This document shows positions 35,285 through 46,462 of a DNA stretch of 64,000 nucleotides, in pieces. Within the stretch, counting starts at the first letter, position 1; every line of letters starts with the position of its first letter. A program made the translations under genes and the position numbers. Location: assembly GCA_038373885.1 (NCBI GenBank), contig JAWZYV010013290.1, positions 62,001 to 126,000 of the forward strand. Reading direction: 5' to 3'. The notes beneath the pieces are model-generated. The model was not told the origin of the DNA. It did no database searches and saw nothing but the letters and a program-made list of their open reading frames with translations. The DNA comes from Cheiracanthium punctorium (taxonomy: Eukaryota > Arthropoda > Arachnida > Araneae > Cheiracanthiidae).

Positions 35285-35360
35285 TCTCTGGCTCCAACGT
35301 CCTCCATGTTCTCAAACGATACCTCTGGGGGGGGGGTGCTAATCCAGGTGCTAGTTTGCC
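35285..35360 (+). repeat. SINE body fragment
   Basis: 'ctggctccaacgtcctccat' and 'aaacgatacctc' match the reverse strand of 57740-57800. Only the distal part is retained. Confidence 0.45.
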
Positions 35361-35564
35361 TTAAATCCAATAAACGTTGAAGAAACTTAAAGTAGGTAGG
35401 TATCTCTTCAGCATTAAACTGCTCTAATCACCGCCAAGAATATCACAAAATATTGAAATTTTCTCCAGATATTGCTAAACTGATACGATTTGCCGTGACT
35501 TTCTGAAGTTTGTTCCACTTTTTTAGTTTTGTTTCGCCTGGAGATAGAAGCCGAATTCTTAGCA

Positions 35565-35947
35565 GCTGGCTGTGCGCGAGCACAGCCAGCTGTCGTCAAA
35601 AAAGGGTCTCTAGATCTGTGGCACGAGATGAACGTTTCGATAGTCCGCCATCTTGCTGGTAGTTAAGTCGAGCGTTGGCAACGGCTGCCCTTTTTTCAGC
35701 ATTGGGCAATCTATCCAGCTGTTCTCGGATTCTTCCATTTTTCAGCAGGTGTCAGTGCTGTTAAAAATAATCGTGACAATTTTTTTTTCTCCGGGAAATG
35801 ACGTGCTGGAAAGTTATTGTTTCTCGTGGAGCTATGTCACCCGCAACTAATTTTATAGAAATCAAATCTATTCTTCGTGACTGGCAACAGTCAAAACATC
35901 AGAGTTGGATGTTCCCAGAGCGGGATCACTGAGCGTTAAAGGGTTAA
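35565..35947. mobile_element. piggyBac-like element lacking its left end
   Basis: A hairpin tip ('cagctggctgtgcgcgagca' and its complement) and the right arm are followed by a 230-bp tail ending GCGTTAAAGGG-TTAA at 35944-35947. The same tail ends the complete element at 44771-45272. The left arm is absent. Confidence 0.7.
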
Positions 35948-36329
35948 AACAGACGAGCGTGGCAAATATTCTAACTCGGAATTATAATTGTTTGAGTCTT
36001 GCTTAAGTATGAGAGACAATTTCCAGCACTGTTGGACTGTTGCAAATTTATTTGTGAGGTTAAACAGGAATGGAGACGAACAATTTTACTTAATCCTGCG
36101 ATTATTTTATGTTTGAAAGACAAAAATTAATTCAAATTTTTACATTATCATTCCTTACGCCAAATGTTGACAATGTTCTTCACCATTTTTAATGCAAAAA
36201 TTAGTATGTCGGACGCTGCATACTTCGTAACATTGTTGATGTTATTGACGAGATTTTCTCGATTTTGAGTTGTTTTAGGAAGTAACTAACTTGAAAGGTT
36301 TGCATTACTTCTCTGGTAAATCCTATCAA

Positions 36330-37260
36330 TGAGATACACCCCACGCTAAAAATCCTAAGTAATATTATAAATGCCAAAGTGAGTTTGTTTGTTTATGACG
36401 CTTTCACGCCTAAACCGCTGAATAAATTATGATGAATTTTGGTTTTAGATATAGATGGGACCCTGGAGAAGGTTATAGGCTACTTAGAATTTTAGATTTT
36501 TAATTACTTCTTTAATTATTAATTAAAAACCGTTTTTACGTTGCCATGCTTAGCGAGTTTCTCCCGTATCAAATGATTCATGTTTTGAGCTAACAAGAAT
36601 GCTATTACTTCAGTAAAGAAGCACGTGCACCTGAAAAACATTAAATAATACGGAAATTATGCCAGTTTTATGCCAAATATATCTATCTGTAATAATAAAA
36701 ATGAATGTTCTCCAGACAAATCTACAGAAAGCAGAGCTTTGAAAATTTGAGCATGACTGGGCCCATGACATCCGTAAAGTGTACCTGAGGATCAGAAATT
36801 TTAATTACTTTTCTAACTATTAATTAAAAACCGTTCTATCGCCCGCACAAAATGATTTGTGCTTTTGAAATAAAGCAGAAATTCTATTTGCAAAATCACA
36901 TGCATTTGGAAAACATAAATAAGTAAGGAAATTATGTTGATTTCACGCCAAATTAAAAAGCATAAATAAAGAAAAGTGTATTTACGTATTATCCCGGCGG
37001 TCCGCCAAGACGAGCGATTTTTTGCCGAAATAAATGCCGGGCACATGAAATTATTAATGGTTTTGAATATGATTGGCAACAGCTTGGCAACTCATTTGCA
37101 GTTTGGCGGGAATGACCTCCGGGATAATGAGAAAGAGTACCAAGAAAAGTCCAGATGTGTTTCTTAAAGTTCGTAAATTTCCAAATCCTACCAATAATAT
37201 AAATGTGTACGTTTATGTGTTTGGATATTTTTGACTGAATCACACAAAAATGGTTCGAAA
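36330..37260. repeat. Unclassified dispersed repeat sequence
   Basis: Phrases such as 'gacgctttcacgcctaaacc' and 'aattattaattaaaaaccgt' recur within the region (36500-36530 and 36810-36830). I found no termini or protein remnants, so the class is open. Confidence 0.35.
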
Positions 37261-37339
37261 AATTTCTAATGAAGATAGCTTATGCCCTGGATTAACATAC
37301 AGGCAACTTTCAAGCATATAGCATAAATAATTTTTTTAC

Positions 37340-38000
37340 AAAGACACTCAAAATAATGCTAATGCATTGCGCTCTATGGAATTTTTGTAGCTACTAAACC
37401 GATTTTAAAACTTTTTTCACTGATTGAAAGTCCTAGGCCTATATGGGGAATTCCTCTGTGTGGAATTTTCTAAGGGATCCTAGCCCGTATTTTCGCGAGT
37501 TTTTGGAATAAAACACGGAAAACTACGAGCGGTTAGGTCGACAGGCGCGACCGGAATTTGAACCTGCCACCTCCCGCCTTCCAGTTTTGAGAGCAGAACC
37601 TCTTGGACACTGAGGGGACCCTGAGTGTTATAGGCTACCTTTTATGCATATATCACAAATAGTTCTTTTACAGGGATACTCATAAGAATTACATTACGCT
37701 CTATGTGTATCTCTGTAAGTACTGAACCGATTCCAAAACTTTTTTCACTGATAGTAAGCTATACTATTCTTGAGTATTATAGGCTAAAATTCATGCATGT
37801 AGCGCAAACAGTTCCTTTACAGGAACACTTAAAATAATTCTCATTACGCTCTATGGGCATCTCTTTAACTACAGAACCGATTCTAAAACTTTTTCGTTAA
37901 TAGAAAGCTGCACTATTCCTGATTAACATAGGCTAAAATTCATGCATATAGCATAAATATTTCTTTTACAAGAACACTCAAAACAGTTCGCAAATACTGT
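37340..38000. repeat. Degenerate direct repeats with 'attacgctctatg'
   Basis: Three diverged units share 'cgctctatg', 'gaaccgattctaaaactttt' or variants, and 'ttcatgcatatagc', spaced about 160-300 bp apart. They are related in motif to the array at 5271-5788. The first and second are separated by the SINE at 37450-37622. Confidence 0.5.
37450..37622 (-). repeat. tRNA-derived SINE
   Basis: On the minus strand an A-box-like 'cagtgtccaagagg' and a B box 'ggttcaaattcc' are followed by 'tcgacctaaccgctcg'. That body matches the + strand copy at 54370-54600. Confidence 0.6.
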
Positions 38001-38064
38001 CGTAACAGTGTCTATTCGCCAAATGTCTGAAAAAAAATCTAAATTTAGTAATTCTGCATACTCT

Positions 38065-38115
38065 CTTATTTTAAATGAAGTATACTACCATGCAGTATAC
38101 TTCATTTAAAATAAG
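38065..38115. repeat. Perfect hairpin, 22-bp stem and 7-nt loop
   Basis: Arms at 38065-38086 and 38094-38115 are exact inverse complements around 'accatgc'. It lies in intron 2, about 0.8 kb before exon 3. Confidence 0.9.
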
Positions 38116-38884
38116 TAAAAAGCAAATAATATTTAAATGCAGTTTCTTTAGTCGCAAACATATTTGTTATTCACACATGCTTCGTTTCTCTCGGGACCTA
38201 ATTCTAAAGCCGACGTGGACGAAGTGGCGGGTAGCCGATAGTAAATAAATAAATCTAACCGAGTGAGTAATAATTAATAATGGAAATATATTTTACTATT
38301 GTTTATTTGAAATTGTTAATTATTTTCAGATTCTGTTTTTAACATTGCTACAGTTTCCGAAGTACCTGAATGTTGTTACTCTAGTTGTTAAATTCAACAA
38401 GTAAAACTTAGCTCATTTTTACAGTTATGACTCAGAAAATGAAGTGCATAACTATAAAATAAATAGAACATTAACAACACTGGCACTTTAACAATACTGT
38501 AAATTTTTACTACGTTCTAGATATCCCACATTTTATTTCTTCCGCACCTGTGACGGCATTTCCACGTAGCCCATCACTTGCCGCATCTTTTCTGCAGATT
38601 ATCCGGACACGCCAAGTGCATTTGCGTCAGCCCCTGCGTTAATCAATGCTCTTTGGTATCAGATTTTTTTTTCAGACCTTCGTTAAGTTTTGATAACTGG
38701 TGAATGGGTATGTTACATAACCTGTATTATTCAGACGCAGAGTAGCTTTCTAACAGTGAAAAATATTTAGCATACGTTCAGTAGTTCCAAAGATTACCCG
38801 CTCCATATTAACAAATTTCACCTCTAGAATATTAGCATGGATTTACAGCGCAATTAAAATACAGCTTTTCTCTCTTTTCTGCAG

Positions 38885-39187
38885 TTTCCGTGCTTGTTTC
38901 TTACAATTAGAGAATGAACTTGCCGAAAATTTGAAAAAAGGCATTCGAAATGAACCTTCTAAATATATGGTCGCTTACTGTGCACTTTTGGAAGCAAAGA
39001 AAGTACTCAAACAGAACTTCAGGAAAATTGTATCGTATGAAATTAAGTCTTTGAATGGAATGCTATTTGAAATTTCTGAAATTTCTGCGTGGAACTCACT
39101 GGATAAGAAAACTAAGAAAATTATTGTAAGATGGATTAATTATGCGAACATGATATCTAAAGCCATGTATCAACTTCAAAAAGAATT
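38885..39187 (+). CDS. Unrecognised helical protein, exon 3 (main body)
   Basis: The strongest exon of the model. It follows 'ctctcttttctgcag' and ends at GTAAGT (39188). It completes codon 41, encodes residues 42-141 and leaves two bases of codon 142. The 100 residues are free of stops, rich in Lys, Leu, Ile and Glu, and pattern as several amphipathic helices: CFLQLENELAENLKKG, MVAYCALLEAKKVLKQNF, then a stretch around WINYANMISKAMYQLQKEL. Codon use is normal, unlike the low-complexity frames around it. I do not recognise a family; the composition suits a helical bundle or coiled-coil adaptor, which is inference. Intron 2 before it is 25.5 kb and holds both P-element copies. Confidence 0.7.
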
Positions 39188-39336
39188 GTAAGTATAAATG
39201 TAGCTGCACGGAATGCACAACTTAAGCGCGTATTTCTTTGATCCTGCATAGAATACAGAAAAAAGTATTAAAAATCTTACTCATAGTCCTTATAATGACA
39301 AATGTATCAATATTTTACTATTACAGATATTGCAAG

Positions 39337-39367
<31 letters not shown>

Positions 39368-40088
39368 TTGAAAAATTAATTAAAGCCAAGCAAATATTTA
39401 AACAGCAAAATCATTAGAATTTTCGTGTATGTTACCTTTAAGCCTCAATGTGCATTAGAAATCTGTAAAAACTTGTTAATATGTACTTACACTAATTTCG
39501 ACGCTTCGTACTACTGAAGCGTAGGTTACAAATTTAGAAAAATTGAGTAAAAAGAACAAACTCAGAACGATTTATACTTTTTCTTCGCAAAGTGTGCCAA
39601 ATACTGTCGCAAACTATAAATTTCGGAGAATATTGAAATTTTCATAAAACGTTCTGAAAAACACACGTTCTGATAAAAATTTAACTAAGTATGCATTATT
39701 TCAGACATTTTCGAAAAAAAATTTTACGCTTTGGGACTTTTTAACCCCATTCTTGGCACAGTGTATAATTTGATACGTTGCACTTTCAAAAAAATTACAG
39801 TTGTTTTAAGTCTGCCAGTGTGGCTTTTGTGATTGATTTTTGATCAATTTAACAAAAGCATGTTTTATTATTATTATTTCTGTTATCAATGAACGCCTAA
39901 AAATACATATAAACTGCAATTAATGAACCTTTGAAATGATATCTTGTTAAGTATAGGGCTAATACATTTTTATAACTCAGGTAAATTTCCTTTTTTATCG
40001 GTATCTCCGTGTCCTCAAAGTGAAAACATGTAAAAAGCACACTTTTGATTCTTCTTGAATACTTATTGATGTTTCTTTTCTCTTACAG

Positions 40089-40152
40089 GCGTGAGGAATT
40101 TCCGAAATATACTTTTTTGCTGCCTCTGCTCCTCACTTACGAAACTGAATAA
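40089..40152 (+). CDS. Unrecognised helical protein, exon 4 (stop codon)
   Basis: After the acceptor 'tttcttttctcttacag' the exon adds one base to codon 142 and encodes residues 143-162 (REEFPKYTFLLPLLLTYETE), ending in TAA at 40150. The C-terminus has a short hydrophobic patch (FLLPLLL). The phase matches exon 3. An AATAAA hexamer overlaps the stop codon (40148-40153); if it is used, the 3' UTR would be very short. Otherwise the message would run into the tandem repeats that start near 40230. Confidence 0.65.
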
Positions 40153-40229
40153 ATTTGCCACCTGTTTGTTCAAGAAAGAAAGAAAAACAGACTCAAAACA
40201 ACCTTTTCAAAATTTAAGCAAACCAGTCA

Positions 40230-41510
40230 ATGTTTAACTTGCCTTCTTCATAGAACTAAAAGTTTTTTTTTCACCTTATATTGACATTCTCAACACCAGA
40301 CTATCCAATCATCAGTTGTCAGTAGATATAAATCATCTTTTTCTAATTTAAATATGCTAACTGAAGCTCTCCTTGCCTCCATCAAAGAACTGAAATAGTT
40401 TCCTGAACTCCAGACTAATCAATGTCATCAAACGCCAGTGAACATAAATCATCTGTTTCAAATTGAAATACGCTAACTGAAGATCAGCTTTCTTCGATCA
40501 AAGAGCTGAAATAGTTTACTCGCATCCTAAACACCAAACCGTCCAAAATCATCAGATTCCAACGAATATAAATCATCTCTTTGGAACTAAAACGTGCTAA
40601 CGGAAGCTCTGCTTGTCTCGATCAAAGAACTCAAATAATTTACTCGCATTCTAAACACCAAACCGCACAATATCATCAGATGCCAACGAATATAAATCAT
40701 CTTCTTGAAATCGAAACGATATAACTGAAGTTCTGCTTGTCTCCATCAAAGAACTACAAAAGTTTATTCGCATTCTAAACACCAAACCATCCAATATCAT
40801 CAAATACCAGTGAACATAAATCATCTTTTTGAAATTGCAATAAGTTAAATGAAGTTCTGCTTATCTTCATCAAAGAACTCAAATAGTTTACTCACATTCT
40901 GAGCACCAAACCATTCAATATCATCAGATGCCAACGAATATAATCATCTCCTTGAAAGTGAAACCTGCTAACAGAAGTTCTGCTTGTCTGCATCAAAGAA
41001 CTGCAAAAGTTTATTCGCATTCTAAACACCAAACCATCCAATATCATCAAATACCAGTGAACATAAATCATCTTTTTGAAATTACAATATGTTAACTGAA
41101 GTTCTGCTTATCTTCATCAAAGAACTGAAATAGTTTACTCGCATTCTAAACACCAAACCATCCAATATCATCAAATACCAGTGAACATAAATCATCTTTT
41201 TGAAATTGCAATAAGTTAATTGAAGATCAGCTTACTTCCATCAAAGAACTGAAATAGTTTACTCGCATCCTAAACACAGAACCACCCAATATCATCCTAG
41301 GAAAACGAATATAAATCATCATCAGTGAACATAAATCATCTTTTTGAAACTGAAACATGCTAACTGTGGATCTGCTTGTCTCCATCAAAGAACTGAAATA
41401 GTTTACCCGAATCCGAAATACCAGACCATCCAATATCATCCGATGCCAACAAATATAAACCATCTCTTTGAAACTGAAACGTGAAACTGAAGCTCAGCTT
41501 GCCTCTATCA
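40230..41510 (+). repeat. Tandem array, about ten units of 120 bp
   Basis: Units share 'catcaaagaactgaaatagt', 'aaacaccaaaccatccaata' and 'aacataaatcatct', recurring at roughly 116-127 bp. Units differ by up to about a fifth of positions, and some near-identical pairs (40760-40860 and 41000-41100) imply later local duplication. The array lies just downstream of exon 4. Confidence 0.85.
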
Positions 41511-41539
41511 TAGACTGATGTGACTGCTATTAACTAAGG

Positions 41540-41800
41540 GCCATGCAAAAATCGTCATCACTGCGGGACCCATCTGTGACTGCTATTAACCAAGGGCCTC
41601 TGCGAAAGTCATCAACACTGCGGGACCCGTCTGTGACTGATATTATCCAAGGGCCTCTGCGAAAGTCATCAACACTGCGGGACCCATCTGTGACTGATAT
41701 TATCCAAGGGCCTCTGCGAAAGTCATCAACACTGCGGAACCCATCTGAGACTGATATTATCCAAGGGCCTCTGCAAAAGTCATCAAAACTGCAGGACCCG
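41540..41800 (+). repeat. 54-bp tandem repeat, about five units
   Basis: Units read 'gcgaaagtcatcaacactgc', 'gggacccatctgtgactgat' and 'attatccaagggcctct'. Because 54 is a multiple of 3, the + strand stays open and would give an 18-residue repeat (KSSTLRDPSVTDIIQGPL). No start, splice or family evidence supports translation. Confidence 0.85.
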
Positions 41801-42178
41801 ACTATGACTATTTCACCCGATATTGACTATTTCTCCCGGTTGTGACTATTTCTCTGGACTATGACTGCTGATCTGAATGCTCCCCATGTCTGCTCTTCTC
41901 CTCCGCCATGCCACCAGCAAAGGTTTCCGCTAGGTCTTCATGACCTAGTTGGTACCTGGTCACCGTAGTCCTCTCAAACATCGAGAGTGAAGTGCGGTGG
42001 CCGAAAGGGGAGTGTTTATAGAGCATTTCGAAATAACAAGTTTAGTCAAGTTTAGTGTTAACAAGTTAAACAAGCTTAGTGATGTTAAAGTCAAACCTAT
42101 GCTCATATATTCCGCTACTATTCAAACTATGAACATCGCTGTCTTTTTGAAAAAGGCTTTTGACTCAGAATATTGGCA

Positions 42179-42462
42179 TTAACCCATTTATGCCTAGCGT
42201 CCCTTTTTTGGGACGGCATTTTCGCTATCAGTCGAAAACGTTATTTATTTTTCCTAGCCTTTATTCGCGAGTATTGAACCTCAATTCCACAAAATATTTT
42301 AATATGGTCAAGTAGGCTGTTGACATTTCAATTTTTATACATAATGATTTTAAATGAAATCATCCCTTGTTCAAAAAGTTGACATCAGAAATTTATCAAT
42401 TACTGCTGGTGTTAGCAAAAATCGAAGAAAGTCGCAAAAATATCCAGGCACGAATGGGTTAA
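42179..42462. mobile_element. piggyBac-like MITE, second family
   Basis: TTAA borders (42179-42182 and 42459-42462) enclose the ends CCCATTTATGCCT and, inverted, CCCATTCGTGCCT, which match at 11 of 13 positions. There is no coding frame. Confidence 0.7.
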
Positions 42463-43011
42463 AAAGGGTCAAATAAAATGGTTTTATAAATCTAAATAAA
42501 ACATTAACCGGCACCAAATTCCTGGAACAAGCACCCCTTTAACAAATTTCATTATTCCCTCTGTTTTCGTTTTCGGTTAATTGCTAGAAAAAATTTTTTT
42601 TCGAAATGCTATAAGGTAGCCCACCTCCACGTGGTACTCCCCGGGCAACATTTCAGGATATCGTTTAGCTTTGCGATTCCTGAAATGGCAAAGAGGCTAC
42701 CAAACTGTAACAAGGCTTTAAACTTGGAATACATAGGTTTACCTTAATCAAAAAGTTCTAAAACGGGATAAGAGCAGAAGCTTGGCCGAACAACGTACCA
42801 AAACTATCGATCAGTTTTTTACAGGGGTACTAAATTAATTCTTATACATTGCGGCCTAGACACTCAAATTATTTGAAGTGCACTAGAGTCTGAACTGAAC
42901 ACCACATCCGATTGAGTTAAATGAAATTTATTTAAAAGCTTGGTAAAGATCGAGTGGGAGCCACTCTAGAGTTTCTTTACTGCTTTCCGAACATGTACCG
43001 TGGAAGGAGAG

Positions 43012-43881
43012 CAGGGCCGTAACCAGAGGGGGGGCTACGGGGGCTGAGCCCTATCTAGCCGGCTTTCAGCCCCCCCCTAAGATTTTCAATTTTTTTTGTA
43101 AATTTACAAATAAATACGAAATTCTAGAAACGACTGATTTTTAACAATCGCTAAATTTTACATCATAAAAAATACCCATTGTTTTGGGAGAATTTCTCAT
43201 CACAATGGCCAGATTTCTATACATACGGTTAATTATTTTGTTGCTCTTAGCTGCATGTTGGCTGCATCGCTCTTGGCTATATTCTTTGATGTAGCATCGG
43301 TTTTCGGATTTTTCCGAGTACACGAAACTGCCGGTTTCCTTTTAAGTTCCTTACAATTTTATCTTTACAATTATGGAAATGTAAAGATAAAATTGTAAGG
43401 AACTTAAAAGGAAACCGGTAGTAAAAGGAAACCGGCAGTATAAAATGAAAAATAAATACACTTTTCAGTAAATTTTTAATTTACTGAATTTAATTGTTGT
43501 TGTTGTTTAATTGTTAACATTTTTTTATTTTACAGAGTTTATTATTATTATTATTATTGAATAGCATTTAATGGATTGCAAAAGGCACAATTAACTAGTA
43601 ACTACGTCTTGTGAATTATTGTTGTACAAAAAATTACTCTAACCGACTATACTGCATTCTCTAATATCATTTGAATATTTTTAATGGAATCTCAATGAAA
43701 AAAATATTAACATAATGAATGTTAAATATTTTAAAAACACGGTGTTTTTTGAAGCAAATACTCTAGAAAAAAAAAATGTGCAAATTGAGCCCTCCGCCTA
43801 CTAATACTTATATTTGTTTCGCCCCCCCCCCCAAACTAGATTCAAAGCCCTACCTAACATTTCATCCTGGTTACGGCCCTG
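43012..43881. mobile_element. hAT-type element with a long internal hairpin
   Basis: The termini CAGGGCCGTAACCAG and the inverse of 'cctggttacggccctg' are flanked by the exact 8-bp duplication AAGGAGAG at 43004-43011 and 43882-43889. G and C runs sit just inside the ends. It is 870 bp with no transposase and contains the palindrome at 43331-43418. Confidence 0.9.
43331..43418. repeat. Perfect hairpin, 39-bp stem and 10-nt loop
   Basis: Arms at 43331-43369 and 43380-43418 are exact inverse complements. Part of the motif ('aaaaggaaaccgg') is repeated once more at about 43423-43435. Exact pairing over 39 bases indicates a recent origin or gene conversion between arms. Confidence 0.92.
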
Positions 43882-43889
43882 AAGGAGAG

Positions 43890-44770
43890 TATTGTAATCC
43901 TGAAAAAGTTCGATTTTAAGATTTTGAGGTATTTACACGTTTTCAGGTATTCTAAATTTCATTTATGCTAATTTTGGGTGATGTGTGTGTCTATGTGAGT
44001 GAATGCGATATCTCCTAAACGGTGTATTCAGTTGAGCTCAAATTTTGTATCAATATATTATAGACTACCCTGGCACGACCGGCATCGATTTTTAGGTATG
44101 CGAAAAGTATGTCTCGCAAAACAGCCGAAAAGCTTTGTCTCGTCTCGCATCCATCCCTATGATTTTAGTGTGCATTGGACATATAGGTTTTTTACAGGGC
44201 CGCAAGAAAGAATTCTTATACATTACGGCTTATTCATGAAAATTATTGAAAGTTAATTACCGTCTAAACGATGAAATCGATTGAATTAGGTAAGTGTATT
44301 GTAGGTCATGGTACGGCCACATGACGTGCATAATTTTTTGTGTGCTAATATTGAACTGATATTTTGTTCACATGGAACGGATATTTTGTTCATAGGGTTG
44401 CAAAAAAGAATTCTTATGCATTACTGTCTACGAACGCAATTCATTTAAGTATGCTAGCGACTAAATGGTGCATTCGAATAAATTAAAATTGGGTATGTAT
44501 ATTATAGGTGATTATTAAGGCCTGTAGAAAAAAATTCTTGAAAGTGCTCTAGGGTCTATATGGTGGATTCAACTGAGCTCAAATTAATTACACATATTAA
44601 AGGTCACTGTCTTACACACTGCGCACATTTTGGTGTGTGTAGGGTCTACAGTTTTTTACAGGGCTACAAAAAAGTATTCTCCTAGATTCAATCTATAATA
44701 TACTTAAATCATTTGAAATGCACTAGCGTCTGAACACAACCTAGCGTCGATTGAGTTGACTCAAATTTAT
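43890..44770 (+). repeat. Diverged direct repeats
   Basis: Phrases like 'ttcaattgagctcaaatt', 'aaaaaagaattcttatacat' and 'tttttacagggc' recur about every 200-250 bp. Related sequence appears in reverse inside the hAT element at 60715-61679, at about 61050-61430. The piece at 44110-44159 is a fragment of the hAT family seen at 1405-1580. The class of the repeat is unknown. Confidence 0.45.
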
Positions 44771-45272
44771 TTAACCCTTTGTGGCGCAACCCTTTCCCAA
44801 TGCTGAAAAAAGGGCAGCCGTTGCCATCGCTCGACTTAACTACCAGCAAGATGGCGGACGATCGAAACGTTCATCGCGTGCCACAGATCTAGAGACCCTT
44901 TGACGCGCACAGCCAGCTGCGTCAAAAAAGGGCCTCTAGATCTGTGGCACGCGATGAACGTTTCGATCGTCCGCCATCTTGCTGGTAGTTAAGTCGAGCG
45001 ATGGCAACGGCTGCCCTTTTTTCAGCATTGGGCAACCTATCCAGTTGTTCTCGGATTCTTCCATTTTTCAGCATATGTCAGTGCTGTTAAAAATAATAGC
45101 GACAGTTTTTTTTTTCCGGGAAATGACGTGCTAAAAAGTCAAGGATTCTCGTGGAGCTATGTCACCCGCAACTAGTTTTATAGAAATCAAATCTATTCTT
45201 CGTGACTGGCAACAGTCAAAACATCAGAGTTGGATGTTCCCAGAGCGGGATCACTGAGCGTTAAAGGGTTAA
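44771..45272. mobile_element. Complete piggyBac-like element, long form
   Basis: TTAA-CCCTTTGTGGCGCAACCC at the left and GCGTTAAAGGG-TTAA at the right bound a 502-bp element. The left 270 bp is the foldback palindrome seen at 7514-7811. The right 230 bp is non-palindromic and matches 35710-35947. This shows the short element at 7514 is one of at least two structural forms. Both arms contain 'ccgccatcttgctgg'. Confidence 0.82.
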
Positions 45273-46460
45273 ACGCTTGGTAAAGTTTTCGGAAAGTCGG
45301 GTAGTGTCATTCCAGATTTTTAATTAATTTATTTTTTCGGTTGTTTTCTGAGGTTTTGTTTACTCTGCAAAAGAAATTTCATCGCTTTATTAGCACAAAT
45401 TCATTAAGATACACGAATCTGTAATTTATTTAATAGCTCACCCTCGTAAGATAAGAAACTTATTTAAATTTAACTTTCAACTGCCACTTAAAAAAAAAAA
45501 TATCGGACGTTTCAATGTCGCGTGTGTTGTGATTGCAAATAAAATAATAATAAAGTTTACTCTATCGCACCAACGTGAAGTAAAAGTGGAAATGTAAAAC
45601 AAACACCATATGCTTTCTTTTTTGACACGTTTGCATGGTGTACGGGATACGTAACTATTGAAGCTTAGCCGCGATTTTAATCAAGGTATGAGATAACATT
45701 GTTTGTTTATATTAATTTAATTTTAATTAGTTAGATTAAAAAATATATTAAATTTCATATGGTGTAATTATTAAATTTCATATGTTTCATAACAAATTAA
45801 AATATTGAGAAATTTAATATCCAAATGTTTTGTTTGCTTGCATATTTTATTTAAAAAAATAGCAGTTAATTCATTTTGGATATTTATGAAAACTTAAAAT
45901 GAGTTTTTTATTTCCTGGTTACTGTTTCATATTTAACCCGGCAAGATGTGCACCTGGCCTCTCAGGCCCAGAAGATTAAAAAATTACTGTAAAAAATAAA
46001 CCGTCTGGTGAATGATAGACTTTTTTGAACAAAAAATGTCATTTTCATACTATTTTCAAGTTTTGGCCACTTGTACCTTACTCTAGGTGACTAATTTGAA
46101 AATCAGCTTTCGGTTTTTGTCAACTCCTCTTTCTTTTTCAAAGTTTATGTGAATGCGCGTTAAGAGTTAGAACCCCTTAAAAAGTCCTCCAACGTAGGTC
46201 ACACCCTCACCCCACCCTAATAGCAGATGCCCTTCGCGTAAACTTGCCAAAACTTAAAACAAATAAACTCTTTTCAAAGTTGTAATTGGCTAGTAATCAA
46301 ACATTTTAATCCATTTTTTTAATCGTAGAATATTCAAAGTCACGTTTGTGAGAATGTCTGTTTACATAATTTTTATGTAGATAAAAAGAATTAAAATTCG
46401 GGCAATGTATTCATAATTAGAACTAATAATAATAATAAATAAATGGTGCTGCATTGCACA
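45273..46460. other. No gene recognised
   Basis: AT-rich sequence. At 45944 'TTAACCCGGCAAGATGTGC' resembles a piggyBac-type left end, but no partner end was found. Confidence 0.4.
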
Positions 46461-46462
46461 TA

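Noticed and set aside
40230..41510. Regularly spaced repeats resembling a CRISPR array
   Set aside because: The whole 120-bp unit is repeated without unique spacers, and the window is eukaryotic. It is a minisatellite.
41543..41845. 100-codon frame with an 18-residue repeat
   Set aside because: It is explained by a 54-bp tandem repeat whose period is a multiple of three; no start or splice context.
41880..42060. Polypurine tract and LTR start of a retrotransposon
   Set aside because: 'ccgaaaggggagtgttta' looks like a tract followed by TG, but no second LTR, primer site or protein remnant was found.
45944..46000. piggyBac-type left end TTAACCCGGCAAG
   Set aside because: No matching right end with TTAA was found within 3 kb; the single end could be chance.
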